Part shown: positions 23,262 through 41,646 of the stretch, piece by piece | Position numbering within the stretch: position 1 is the first letter of the stretch | Layout of the letters: every line of letters starts with the position of its first letter | Source of the DNA: Typha latifolia | Lineage: Eukaryota > Streptophyta > Magnoliopsida > Poales > Typhaceae | Length of the DNA: 64,000 bases | NCBI GenBank assembly: GCA_019914945.1 | Contig: CM034105.1 | Location: forward strand, 3,038,001-3,102,000 | Direction: 5' to 3' | The notes under the pieces: generated by a model | Told to the model about the DNA's origin: nothing | Database searches by the model: none | The model's input: the letters and a program-made list of their open reading frames with translations, nothing else | Made by a program: the position numbers and the translations under genes

Positions 23262-23894
23262 ATGTCGACCAACATTCTAAACTATTCCATCCTTCTCCTA
23301 GTCCTCTTCTTCGCAGCCCCTCTCGCCGTCGTCCAGTCCAGCGACCCCGATATCCTCTCCGACTTCATCCTACCGCAGGGCCTCGGTGCGGTCAACGTCA
23401 ACGGTAGCTTCTTCACGTACACTGGCATGCGCACGGTCGTTGACTCAGGCGAGCCACAAACCTTTACAGTGGTTAAAGCCACCATGACCGAATTCCCGGC
23501 ACTCAACGGGCAGAGCGTCTCCTACGCCGTCCTCCAGTTTCCTCAAGATTCTATCAACCCACCGCACACCCATCCTCGCTCCGCAGAGCTGCTGTTTCTT
23601 GTCGGCGGCATGCTCGACGTCGGCTTTGTCGACACCGAGAACAAGCTATACACTGCGAGACTGCAGCCTGGGGACATCTTTGTGTTTCCAAAAGGTTTAG
23701 TGCACTTCCAGCACAACAGGGGGCAAGGATCTGCGGTCGCAATCTCCGCATTCGGTAGCGCAAGCGCCGGAACGGTGTCGGTCCCCGGGAGTGTGTTCAC
23801 CGCCGGCATTGACGAAGGCGTCCTTGCGAAGTCGTTTAAGACTGATGTCGCCACTATTCAGAAGATAAAGGCAGGTCTTGCACCCAAGGCATAA
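23262..23894 (+). CDS. Germin-like protein (GLP 9-3-like, cupin), single exon
   Basis: 210 aa, the usual length for germin-like proteins, which are secreted apoplastic Mn-binding cupins; some members have superoxide dismutase or related oxidase activity. A signal peptide (MSTNILNYSILLLVLFFAAP, cleavage probably after about residue 26) precedes SDPDILSDFILP. Cupin box 1 has the metal ligands in NPPHTHPRSAELLF (two His, one Glu), and box 2 has GLVHFQHN (third His). The C-terminus is SVFTAGIDEGVLAKSFKTDV. The mature N-terminus lacks the Cys pair of classical germins (DFILP where DFCVAD is usual), as in the GLP 9-3 type. A TATA box lies about 90 bp upstream. The degraded copy 2 kb upstream shows this was a small local cluster. 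Uninterrupted and likely functional. Confidence 0.95.
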   Translation: MSTNILNYSILLLVLFFAAPLAVVQSSDPDILSDFILPQGLGAVNVNGSFFTYTGMRTVVDSGEPQTFTVVKATMTEFPALNGQSVSYAVLQFPQDSINPPHTHPRSAELLFLVGGMLDVGFVDTENKLYTARLQPGDIFVFPKGLVHFQHNRGQGSAVAISAFGSASAGTVSVPGSVFTAGIDEGVLAKSFKTDVATIQKIKAGLAPKA

Positions 23895-24622
23895 GGCCGG
23901 GGTTTCCCATTACTTGGCATCTATTGTTTTCTAGAATAAGTTTGCATGTTCTTAATTGATCTGCACTCTAATGACCACTTGTGTTTGATTCTTGTTGTTT
24001 GCTGATCGTGTTATTAAAAAAAAAATCTATTGATAGATTGTTAATTGTGTCACTTCTCTTTATGGCCCAAACTGTTCCTTATTTATTGCTCCGAGATTGG
24101 ATTTATTAAGCAGATATTTGCGAGAAATAGATCTAAAACAAGAGCCCAACTGTTGAGCATGTTTAAAGCTTGTGTTGCTGCTCAGTGCTCTCAGATACCA
24201 CTTCATATCTCTTAGCAAGCACATGGAACCCAAATGAGTAACAAAAGAAAGCTTTTAAACATCACGATTCAACGGGAAAATTTTTATATTCAATAAGATG
24301 AGATTATGAGTTGATTGAATTGACTCGCATTAAGAATGTTCTTAGAATTGAATAAAATGGAAGAACAATCACGAAAATTAAAGAAAACTGCATCATATTA
24401 TAGTAAATCTTGTTCCTTGGAATGTAGTGCAAAGACATCAATATTTGACATCTGCTACTCCAATCCATCATGAAAGACAATGCAGGCAAGAGGCAACCCC
24501 CCAGACTGATAATAAGAAGTAAAATGTTCAACTTAGCAAAAGAAAGCAAAATTTCCAGATGAATCGCGTTGGTGGACTCTCCTCTTGGGCATCAAAGGAG
24601 CTTTTGGTTGTAGCAGCACCTT
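23895..24622. other. 3' region between convergent germin-like gene and ubiquitin-L40
   Basis: 3' UTR and terminator space of both genes, AT-rich, with an A-run at about 24017. No further gene seen. Confidence 0.6.
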
Positions 24623-27059
<2,437 letters not shown>

Positions 27060-27071
27060 TTATCCTGGGAG

Positions 27072-27131
27072 AAACCCTAGCTATCGAAGACGACTACTAT
27101 TTATAAGCGCCGCCGTGCCACACTAGGGTTT
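27072..27131 (-). promoter_or_regulatory. UBL40 core promoter: TATA box and two telo-boxes
   Basis: TATAAATA on the minus strand at 27098-27105, 78 bp or more upstream of the ATG. Telo-box sequences AAACCCTA lie at 27072-27079 (plus strand) and 27124-27131 (minus strand). Telo-boxes are a known feature of plant ribosomal-protein and translation genes. Confidence 0.8.
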
Positions 27132-28291
27132 ACCTTTCTTACCAAAAATGACGTAATTGCCCCTATCTGAATAGCTTATATCATCGGGCGGGGCGGGCCG
27201 GGCCGAGCTTTTCGAGCCGGTCGAGCTTAAATATTTGTTCACGTCTCAACCCATTAATCACTGGGCCGAGCCGGATTCGAGCTGAGCTAAAATATTCTAG
27301 TCCTTTACCACCCATTAGCCTATTAGATACTGGACTTGGGTTAGATATAATAGGTCTAACATAATAAGTTAAATATAAAAAATATTATATCTTATTGGGC
27401 CGAGTTTAATGGGTTTATACAAAGACATTTTAATTATCTTTAATAGAAATATATTTATATATTAATATATAGTTTACTAAATATTTAATAGGAGTAAAAA
27501 AAATTATATGAATATGCATACACTATGGGTTGAGCCATAGATGAGAATAGTGAATCGTGTTTTTAGGCCAGGCCAGACGGGCAAAAGCTTAGTCCAAGCC
27601 GCCCACTACTCTCTTGGGCTCGAGTCGGGTCTAAATTGAGCTTGGGCCGAGTTTAACCCGATTTGAACGGATTTGGACCAGGTTTGAACGGATTAAGCCT
27701 AATAATCATGTCTAACTCAACTAAGTCGACATTGCATACTGAATGAAAATGCGAAATTTATGTGTATCCCCAATATCTATGGTTGGATTCAGATTTTACC
27801 TTCTAACACACTCCTAGATTTTGGATTCAGATTTCATCTTTTAACACACTCTAAGCTAATAAGATTTAAAATTGACACCGTGTTAGATAATCAGCTGATC
27901 CAAAAGTTTAAACCATAGAGAACAGAGTAGATGTGATGTTTAAGATTGCCAAAAGGAAAATGTTGTCTTCCAAAAACCTATTCATTGAGAAGTACACCAA
28001 CATCTCATACTAAACAAAGCATTAATAATGCTTGTGGAAAAGGATAGGCATATCCATTGGACTCAACCATGCAATATCACAGTATTCAGCTTGTGCAATG
28101 CTCGTGAAGAAGGAATCTTCCCATTCCCCTTTGCTATTCACGCTTTTAATTTTCAACAAAAGAGGAAATCTAACTAAGCAAATGCATATATAGAAATTTT
28201 ACAAATAATAGAGCCATACTCCAGTATCATCTGAATGACAAACAATGAAGGACAATATAATCATTTAATGCTGGTCTGTTCCGCAACAGCT
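27132..28291. other. Intergenic region with degenerate GC-rich repeat
   Basis: Lies between UBL40 and ABHD11-like, both on the minus strand. Around 27185-27310 and 27565-27690 there are repeated, diverged words such as 'gggccgagc', 'cgagcc' and 'ttcgagc'. They resemble a dispersed plant repeat, but no ends could be placed. The rest is AT-rich. No gene seen. Confidence 0.5.
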
Positions 28292-30970
28292 TCAGCTCTT
28301 TGAGAAGAAATTAGGCACCATTATCCCAAGAAGTCCCTTGGGGTTGTCCACGTGGACCCAGTGACCAGACCTTGGAAGAACATGAAGTGAAACTTTCCCC
28401 TCTTCAGATATTTCTCCCTTCCTGGAGAGAGCCTCAAGTTTCTGAAGAACAGGTGGATGCCATCTGTCACTATTCTCTGCTTGTACAATTGCAACCTCCA
28501 ACCCTTTTGGGGGTTGCTCCAGCACGGACCAGTAGCTCCTATCCCTGTGTTCATAATTCGAACAAAGTGCACATATGTTAGGAGAGAGAAAATCACGAAG
28601 GGGAGAAAGTTGGAAGGGTAATCTTATAAAGCTGTAATCCTACCTATATGAGTTGAACATCTCGATAGCGGCATTTAAGTCGAAAGCCCATGTAACGTGT
28701 TCACCAGCCTTCTTTAAGTTGCTGCCAATCCATTCTGAAAGCGGCTTGGAAAACCCGAGACTGAGCATGTGGTCCACAACCCATCTGATTTTGGACATAC
28801 TGATAATGAGTATAGAGCTAGAATTCCTTTCCAAGTCTGAAGTGTTTAACCAAGTGCACTTTTTAAGCAGTTACTCCTATATTTAATCATTTGTGGAGGG
28901 CATTATTCTCCTTATACACAAAACCAAGTGGAGTATTATCATTCTTGTACCTTGAACTACATAAGTAGAAAATTGTACTTGGTAGGGTACATATACAGGA
29001 CATCAGAAATGGGCACAACTGGGTAATCCTGGGGTTTCTTATTTGAGTATTGACAATTAAATGATACATTTGTATAGAATCATGTCAACAATAAGAGGAT
29101 ATGAATAATAGAAAACAAAAGTATATCAGCTGGTGGTATCACTGCTTAATTGAAATCTTTCCATATCTGAGACATGTAGATTCTTGTTGTATAACAACAT
29201 GGTAGATCACAAAAGTATATCAGCTGGTGGTATCACTGCTTAATTGAAATCTTTCCATATCTGAGACATGTCGATTCTTGTTGTATAACATGGTAGATCT
29301 TAAGCTTAAAGGCATAATTTTCATCATCAGAGATACTTGAATTTCCCAGATTCAAACATACAATAGGCACTGGAAAGTACTGATTCATAAAAATCTTGTT
29401 GAATTTTGCTAAATAGTAATCATAGAAGTTCAAAAGAAAAAAATCTTGTTTGATAATTTCACTGTACTCCAAATGGGTGCTCAAAGTTTCTGGACCTATT
29501 CCCTGTGAGAATTTATTTCCTCATCTGTTATTCCTGATCAAATTTACTTGATCCATTATGTATCGGATTCTAATTTTATCCCACCTCATCATCTTGTTTA
29601 TTTTTGCATTCTAGCACATGTAGGTGAAGTCAGATTGTAATATATACGATTCCGGGTTATGAGGCCTCAGTGATTCCCCAAATTGAAAAAGAAAGAGAGT
29701 ACAGGAGAGAAGAGAGTACTTGCGTGATGGAAGTGGTGAAGGAAGACCCTTTAGAGTGTGCAAAACTTTTTCCACTTCGCCATCACTGTCATCTGAATTT
29801 ACTTCCCCAGGGACGGAGTCCAACACCCAAAGCTGCTCTGCGTCAAAGAGAGATTAGAACTTATCAGATAAGAATAAGATGAAAGATATGCCAGAACAAC
29901 AGCATTAGCTATTTCATATGTGGAGTTGTAGCCAATGGATTCTTGACAAATATGAGAAACCAACACAGAAAAATCAACTTCTCTATTTGGATATGTTACG
30001 ATGTAAGAAAAATCATCAAACTCAATGCAGATTCCCTAGATCCCCAAATAGTGAGGAAGAAATGTCTCGTTGTTGTCAATTTATAACTCAATGGAGATAG
30101 CCAAAATAAAGCTATAAAAGTAGTCACATAATCTATCACTTCAATAGTTGGCATTGGACAAGTTGAATTAATCTCGTCTCGAACAGTTAGGAACAAAGGT
30201 AACATAAAAGCTTGAAATATCTCAATCATAGCACTTTGATCACTGAACCTTTAACCTAATGATATGTCGATGTACATACATTTGGATAGCAAGAAACTAA
30301 CACCAAACCAACTGTAAATTAAACGGGTATAATAAGTTTTTTAATACCAACAATTAAGCTTCATGGAGGACGATATGGACTACCTGTTTAGGCAACACGG
30401 CCGATTCCCCATAGTCTCCACGAGCGCAACTCGCTGCAAAATCTAACGCAACCTTTCCACCCATGGAATGACCGATCACAACATCCGGCCACGCCCAACA
30501 TTTGGACTTCACCAGGTTAGCCAAATCCTTCGCTGCATTCACCATGTCATGGATAGGCCCAAGCCCTTTAATCCCAGCTGACCTCCCATGATTCCTCAAA
30601 TCCACAAGAACCATCCTCCATTCTGATCATAAAACCCACAAAGTTACGACCTTTAGAAGAAAGTAACGAAAAGAACGAGATGGATTTCGCTAGTACCATC
30701 AGAGGGAGAACGTTTCTGGAGCTCCGAAGCGAGGCTGCGAGAAAAGGTTCGCCAATTCCGGCCGGATCCGAGAAGGCCGTGGAGGACAAAGGCAGTGGAA
30801 TTGAAGGGCTTATCCGAGGATAAGTTCTCCTCGTAGGCTAGGGTTTCCAACGACTGCGATCGCTGGTGGAGAGGAGACGATGGAGATCTCGAGAGGAGAT
30901 GCCATGGCGATGAGAGTGAGGAGAATAGAAGAGGAGATCGGAGAGACGAGGGTTTCAGTGTTCTCCCCAT
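28292..30970 (-). CDS. ABHD11-like alpha/beta hydrolase, probably organelle-targeted
   Basis: Five exons on the minus strand: 30697-30970, 30384-30622, 29720-29832, 28644-28784, 28292-28544. The sum is 1020 nt, 339 aa. The N-terminus (MGRTLKPSSLRSPLLFSSLS) is Ser/Arg-rich with few acids, typical of a mitochondrial or plastid presequence. The hydrolase core has the oxyanion loop HGLLGSGRNW (about 64-73), LVDLRNHGRS, and the nucleophile elbow GHSMGG with Ser144. VLDSVPG follows, then a lid region and the C-terminal catalytic His in SGHWVHVDNP. This order matches ABHD11/YbfF-type esterases. Human ABHD11 is mitochondrial and protects lipoylated dehydrogenase; the plant substrate is unknown to me. 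All splice sites are GT-AG. Intron 3 contains a 94-bp tandem duplication. Confidence 0.92.
29115..29299. repeat. Direct tandem duplication (94 bp and 91 bp) in ABHD11-like intron 3
   Basis: The block starting 'acaaaagtatatcagctgg' at 29115 repeats at 29209. It differs by one substitution (gtagatt/gtcgatt) and a 3-bp loss (aacaac/aac). A very recent duplication. Confidence 0.95.
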
Positions 30971-31163
30971 GTTACCTTATGACGCGAATATCAACACAGT
31001 GTGTGGATTTCATTCAGAGGAACACAAAACAATATAAACCGATGCTGATGGAGAATAGCGATCTCTGCCGACTACAGCTGATATTACATAGAAGTCGGCA
31101 GCGAGATGTTGATGGATTAAACTACAGCGAATTAATTAGTATATGCTTTCTAAAACTCTAAAT
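30971..31163. other. Short spacer upstream of ABHD11-like
   Basis: Promoter-side sequence of the ABHD11-like gene. It lies between that gene and the tRNA terminator; nothing else recognised. Confidence 0.5.
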
Positions 31164-31168
31164 AAAAA
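31164..31168 (-). terminator. Pol III terminator of tRNA-Leu
   Basis: A T5 run on the minus strand immediately after the tRNA 3' end. Confidence 0.8.

Positions 31169-31248
<80 letters not shown>
31169..31248 (-). tRNA. tRNA-Leu (anticodon UAG)
   Basis: 80 nt without intron. The acceptor stem GACAGTT pairs with AGCTGTC with one G-T pair, followed by discriminator A. The D-arm is GGCCGAGTGGTCTAAGGC and the anticodon stem-loop CCAGATTTAGGCTCTGG (loop with TAG). A short variable arm of class-II type and the T-arm GTGGGTTCAAATCCCAC follow. CCA is not encoded. Upstream AT-rich DNA with a CAA motif is typical of plant tRNA genes. It sits 60 bp downstream of the stop codon of the oxidoreductase-hydrolase gene on the same strand. 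Confidence 0.97.
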
Positions 31249-31250
<2 letters not shown>

Positions 31251-31307
31251 ATATTGTTATTAAATTAACTAAATCAATATAATCAAATCAAATCGAATCA
31301 AATCGAA

Positions 31308-36438
<5,131 letters not shown>

Positions 36439-36815
36439 GGGCCGGGGCACCGCTCTGCCATCCTCATCTCCCCCATCCTCTCCAAGACCTTCCGCCTCGG
36501 CCTCCCAAACGTCTGGTGGTTCGTTATGGGCGACGACGACACCGTCCTCATCCCGATGGCGCCACCACCTGCTCACTAAGCTCCCTTCCGTCGCCTCTCC
36601 CTCCGGCTTCTCCATCATAGCCCAAGGCCAACCACCTGACTAGGTCTTTGGCCTCGCCCTCTGTAGCGGTCCCCTCCCGTTGTAAATCCTGCCTCTCTGT
36701 CGACGGCATTAACAACTGCCCCCTTGAAAAAACTGCCGCGATATGGTACGATAATTGCTTTCTTCGTTACTCTTCCGTCAACTTCACATCCATCGGCGAC
36801 ACAGCATTTAGAGGA
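36439..36815 (+). pseudogene. Chimeric fragment: DUF604 glycosyltransferase piece joined to DUF26 (Gnk2) piece
   Basis: 36439-36561 encodes GPGHRSAILISPILSKTF, then RLGLPNVWWFVMGDDDTVLI. This is the DxD-containing core of plant DUF604/GT31-like glycosyltransferases. In another frame, 36569-36643 encodes LLTKLPSVASPSGFSIIAQG and QPPD, then a stop (TAG at 36641). VFGLALCSGPLP follows and, after a frameshift, CKSCLSVDGINNCPLEKTAA and IWYDNCFLRYSSVNF to about 36815. These are the C-x2-C and flanking residues of a DUF26 domain from a cysteine-rich receptor-like kinase or secretory protein. Neither piece has its own start, end or splice sites. The GC content is far above the flanks. Confidence 0.85.
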
Positions 36816-37601
36816 AGGGTAATTATTCGATACTAACCGATTAGTTATTAAAAATAATTTTCATGTGAATAAGTTAAAAGGGCATATAGGATATTTTACA
36901 TATATATGACTAGACTAATTGATGAAAAAATTAAAATTTAAATATTTTCTTATTACTTATCATTATAACAGTTTTCTTAATAATAGGAGTGTCAACTTCT
37001 CTTTTTAGAATTTTTAACCAGTATGCAATTCTTGTTCAAACTTAATAGTGTTTTCTTATAGTTTTCTAACTATTTATTAAATTATTATAATTTTTGTCAA
37101 GTAAGTCACCTAATTCTTTTTTTTAAGTAAATAGCTTTCATAAGCCACTATTATAATTCAGCAGTGGTTTACTCTTACCAACTTCCTAGAGTTGATTATA
37201 TATTCGATTCCACTAAGTAGATATTGAGATTAATATTTAATATTTTTTTAAGTATTGTATGTATGTATTTGGTCACATCAATTAGGGTCTCACCTCTCTA
37301 ACTAAGAGATTTAAAATTTAAATTTACACGAGTGCGTTAGAGGATTGACTCAGTTATTCAATCTAATTACCAAAGAGAGCTAGTCATATTATCTAATCTA
37401 TAATTTGCGAGTAGTAGGTTATCAAAAGAAAGCCAAGAAAAAAGAAGCAAATCCTGCTCTTTTCTAACCACGAATAGTTAAATGGAATTATAACGATTCC
37501 AACAGCTACTAACAGAAAACGGTTAAACTCTCATTAACGACGCGTTCTCTCCACCATTCATATGCATGTGATATGTTACACCGTGATCTGCATTACTATC
37601 T

Positions 37602-37637
<36 letters not shown>

Positions 37638-40258
37638 TTGCCAGTCTGTGTTCATATTTGTCAATTGGAAATTAAATGGTGACATATTCCTACTTGTGGA
37701 TGGTTAAATTAAATTTAACTTTAATTGCTTGTGGATGGGCGTTGCTGCATATGGATGCCGTTATTGTTGAAGGATTGACTAAATAGTGCAGTTTACGCAG
37801 GCTAAATTTCGAGATTTTATTTTAGTTCTTGGTAGATTCTTTTTTTTTTATAGCACTAAGAGCTTAAATATCGATTCTGGCTTTGTTCATTGCATTAGAT
37901 TGATTGCCTTTAGAAGTCCACTGGTACAGTCAAAGTCAACCGTGGTTGTGCTCGTGTGCCTCCTGTACTTTTAATCTGATATGTTAAGGCACATCGCTAG
38001 ATACATGTTAGTTTATTGATTGTGTGCATCCGATTATTTTTATCCTACCTAAAAGAAAATATAGAGATGTATCATATAAAATTGGAGCAACCGACACAAT
38101 AGAGATTATTGGATGCGCGTGATTGATTTATTAATGTATAATCGGTGGTGTGCTTGAATTGACCTACCTCAGTCAATTCATTGTAGTCTTAACAAAAATA
38201 CTAATTGATCAGTATTTTTATCGTCATATATTTTTTCTATCTTAACTACTAAAAAATTAAATTAAAGGAATTTATATATATTATCATCGTTTTTGCCTAG
38301 AAATTTTTATTATCTATCAATCTATCTATCTATTATGCAATCAAATTTTCAGCTCATGAGAGCAATCATGATTCAATGATGGATGGTTTCAATCCACATC
38401 CCAAGGCGTTGATACTGGAAACATCAGCGTCTGACAAGATGGCACCTTAATGCATCAGATATGACACCATGCTTATATCCTCTTCCAACTTAGATGCAAG
38501 ATTGCAAACGCAATCTAATTAATTATCATATTAAGAACAGCTGCCATCTTTTTTAATAACCCAAAAATTAGGTATGAACTAGAAAATTGGTCCATTGTTC
38601 TTAAATATATAATTTAAGCTTCAAATCATATGCATAATCAAGTTATTGTAATTTCGAACTAAATATTTAATATAAGCTTCAAACAATATATAAAATTAAA
38701 TTATTACGAACTAAATGTCGCTAAAATATTGCTTTAAATCACTGTTATCGAGTCATCAACTAAACTGTTAAACCAAGCCACTAAAGTTAATAAATAATTT
38801 TTTCTATAATAATTATTTATAATTAGAGTCTACCTACAATCTCCTGACTGGTAAGGGAGATAACTAGTGTCCTCTAATAACATGCAAGATGGTATTAAGT
38901 GTTAGGAGCTGTTATGTCATGACTCATGGAGAATTAGCAGCCATGCATTCATACATGCATGCGCGGATAGATCATAGATGGACCATTTGAATTGAACTCG
39001 TCCCAACTATACCTCTTGACATGCATGCATCCGAGCTTGTTTGTGTGCAAATTTATTTTTCTCGATTTGCGCATGCGATCACTGTTTGAGAGCTATGCAA
39101 ACGAGGAAACCGAGCACTTTGGCGTACAAGGAGTTATGTCTCTCTTTGGCATAACTTAGCTGCCAAATTATTTTTATCAAGCCGGGTGTGTTTCTATTTC
39201 GATCTATATATCATGTCATATATTCTCTCCCTCTCTTTTATTTTTAGTTTTTTTTTAATCATTCTAAGTTTGCTCATCCAAACACTATAACCAAGTATGT
39301 ATGTATGTGTGTTCTAAACTTCTAACTGTGCAGGAAAATCATTTTTAGAGATAATAATTTTGTTTAACACAAAAATCACAAACTCCGTGAGAGATTTTTA
39401 GTATCTATAGTAAAATAGATATTGCTGTATAAACCGCAGATTCTTTGAGCGATTTAAATATATTAATCTTTTGCTAATTAAATGTACTCGAAATACTCAT
39501 ATATAAAGCAATTTAAACTAAAAGAAATTGTTAACTCAAACAATAATTTATATATACATGTATGAATTATCTTACACGACGCGCGCGCACACACATATAT
39601 ATGGATTGAAAGCCCTTCACTTGTATAGTACTCTTATTTTGTTTGGATGTACTCAAGAGAGAAGAGAAGAGAATATAAAAATAAATATACTCTCAAAATG
39701 ATTACAGCGTGATGTTCCAATTTGGTTTGAGGAGAGAAAAGAATAAAAAATAACATATTTATTATTATTATACCCTTAATCTAATATTTAATTATTAAAA
39801 TAAATCAGCACAAGTTATAAAATTGATAAGATTACTATTTTAAATAAATAAAGTTCTGATAAAAAAAATAAGAATAAAAGTAACATATACGAGCTATATT
39901 ATCTAATAGCTATAATATCTAATATTTAATTATTCAACTTTAAATTTGTTAATAGATTAGAAAAGATTTAGGTAAATAGTATAATTGAATAAAAGCATAT
40001 TTAAAATATTAAAATATAAAAAAGTCTATTTTCTTTCTCTTTCTTTCTCTCTCCTCCTCTCCACTCTTGGAGAGAAAAAGAGCGACCATTAGATGCAATT
40101 TTTTTATCTCTCTCCTAAAAATTCAATCTCATGTTCTCCCCATCCAAACAGGACAGGGTGTAAGTACTTAAATTTGAGGGTTTATTATAATTGGCCTAGA
40201 TGAACAATAGATAATTACACTAAGATTCCCTGGATGATTGTCTATTTCTACATGTCTA
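36816..40258. other. AT-rich intergenic DNA
   Basis: No gene recognised. It contains a (TA)n tract at 37604-37632, short CTAT repeats near 38320 and an alternating CG/CA/TA stretch near 39577-39602. Much of this region sits between the two duplicated oxidoreductase-hydrolase genes. Confidence 0.6.
37604..37632. repeat. (TA)n microsatellite
   Basis: 29 bp of uninterrupted TA dinucleotides. Confidence 0.95.
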
Positions 40259-40299
40259 TTTTCTATTAACACTATCAGGCTGATAGTGTTAATAGAAAA
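40259..40299. repeat. Perfect 20-bp inverted repeat with 1-nt centre
   Basis: The left arm TTTTCTATTAACACTATCAG and its exact reverse complement are separated by a single G. It could form a cruciform or an RNA hairpin, or be the fused ends of a small inverted-repeat transposon remnant. Confidence 0.9.
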
Positions 40300-41646
40300 A
40301 TAAATTAACCATTTCACCTCGTTGTTGTCGTTGCTATTTCAACTCTTCCACCTCCATCGAAGTTGGCTGTTTTTGTCACCACTATTTTTGGCATAGTCGT
40401 CTCATCTACTATCTCTTTCTCACCTCGTGCCAAAGCAGTTAGCGGATGCGGAGGAGTTGGGCAGTGGCAAGAGAGGAATTTGGGTTGTGTTTGTGTGCTG
40501 CGATGTGGGTTTGTGTGATGTTTTGCCACCATCTCTGTGCTGGCAAGCCGGATCTCTGGCTTGTATAGTATATGTCCTCCCTCTCATCGCTTAGTTGTTA
40601 TCTTTTTCTTTGCTTTTTTGTGAGTGCATAGTCTATTTCTCCCACTTCAGAGATTGCATATCTATATGTCTTTAACTGTCATATCGCTACATAGATAATT
40701 TATGTAGAATCAAGGGGACGATGCCCTCCTGGATTTGAAGAGGAACGGCATTGCCTCCTTGATCCTTTTGGTTCATTGCTTGCTTGAAGTAGAATTATAT
40801 TCGTGCTATTTACTAGATTTGGTAATTGAAGCCATTGTTTTTATTTTTGTACAAAAATATTTATTGTATCTTTTCATGCAAAACCAGATCTTGTCGAGTC
40901 TATTTATATTTGTCAACATTTTGAAGAGTATATGGAACTGGAGAGGAGTAGGTTGAGATTATAGTTGGTTCACTCTTTCTGATTCTGTAACCCCTAGTCC
41001 CTGTTACTTGTGTTGATAGTAAGCTAGTGCATGTTATCTCCTCAAACAGCTGTTGCATGGTTGTGTCTTTATATCTTTAATGATTCTGTTAATAATATTC
41101 TTGGAACTATATCTATCACTTTTATGCGTCAGAACTAGTGCAGAAAGCATCTTACAAAAATTTCGCATTGTTACTAATGAATACCATTCCATATAAGCTG
41201 TGTAGTTCTTTTAAACTTCAATCTGATAAACTGAAGTGATCGATAGCCCTGTCCAAACTAAGGAATGCAGTCACTGTGGTTTATGTCATATCTACTCAGC
41301 CAACCTCCAGTTCCATGCCCACCAAATTGCAATAGCTGACAGAAACAATGTTAAATGTGCATATGAACTACAAGCTGAAAGATAATGCCCTCCAGAAATC
41401 ATTGTACTCGCAGGAGGAGGTTGACCTGGAAGCCTCAACTGAGTCCACCCTGGTGTCCCATTCTCTAAGTGGGAGAGAACACAACGCAGTGGGTAGGCCA
41501 AAGCCACACATAAGAAGGGACTAGATAATCCCAAATCATGAGTATTTCTGATATCATTACATACAGAACCTGACCAACATCCAAATTGTTTATGCATATA
41601 AACATATTTCCTTTACTTAAATAAGTTCCTCTATTTAACTAATCAA
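40300..41646. other. Spacer downstream of copy B with a 5' remnant of the plastid-protein gene
   Basis: Nothing coding was recognised at 40300-41290. Around 41465-41530 the sequence 'aaagccacacataagaaggga' with flanks matches the 5' flank of the plastid-protein gene at about 47690-47750 in the same orientation. It is read as a leftover of a lost second copy. The overlapping minus-strand ORF at 41292-41597 has no recognisable domain. Confidence 0.5.

Noticed and set aside
40314..40532. 72-aa minus-strand ORF
   Set aside because: No recognisable motif, no start context or splice partners; treated as chance.
41292..41597. 101-aa minus-strand ORF downstream of copy B
   Set aside because: Partly made of sequence shared with the non-coding 5' flank of the plastid-protein gene. 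No domain seen.
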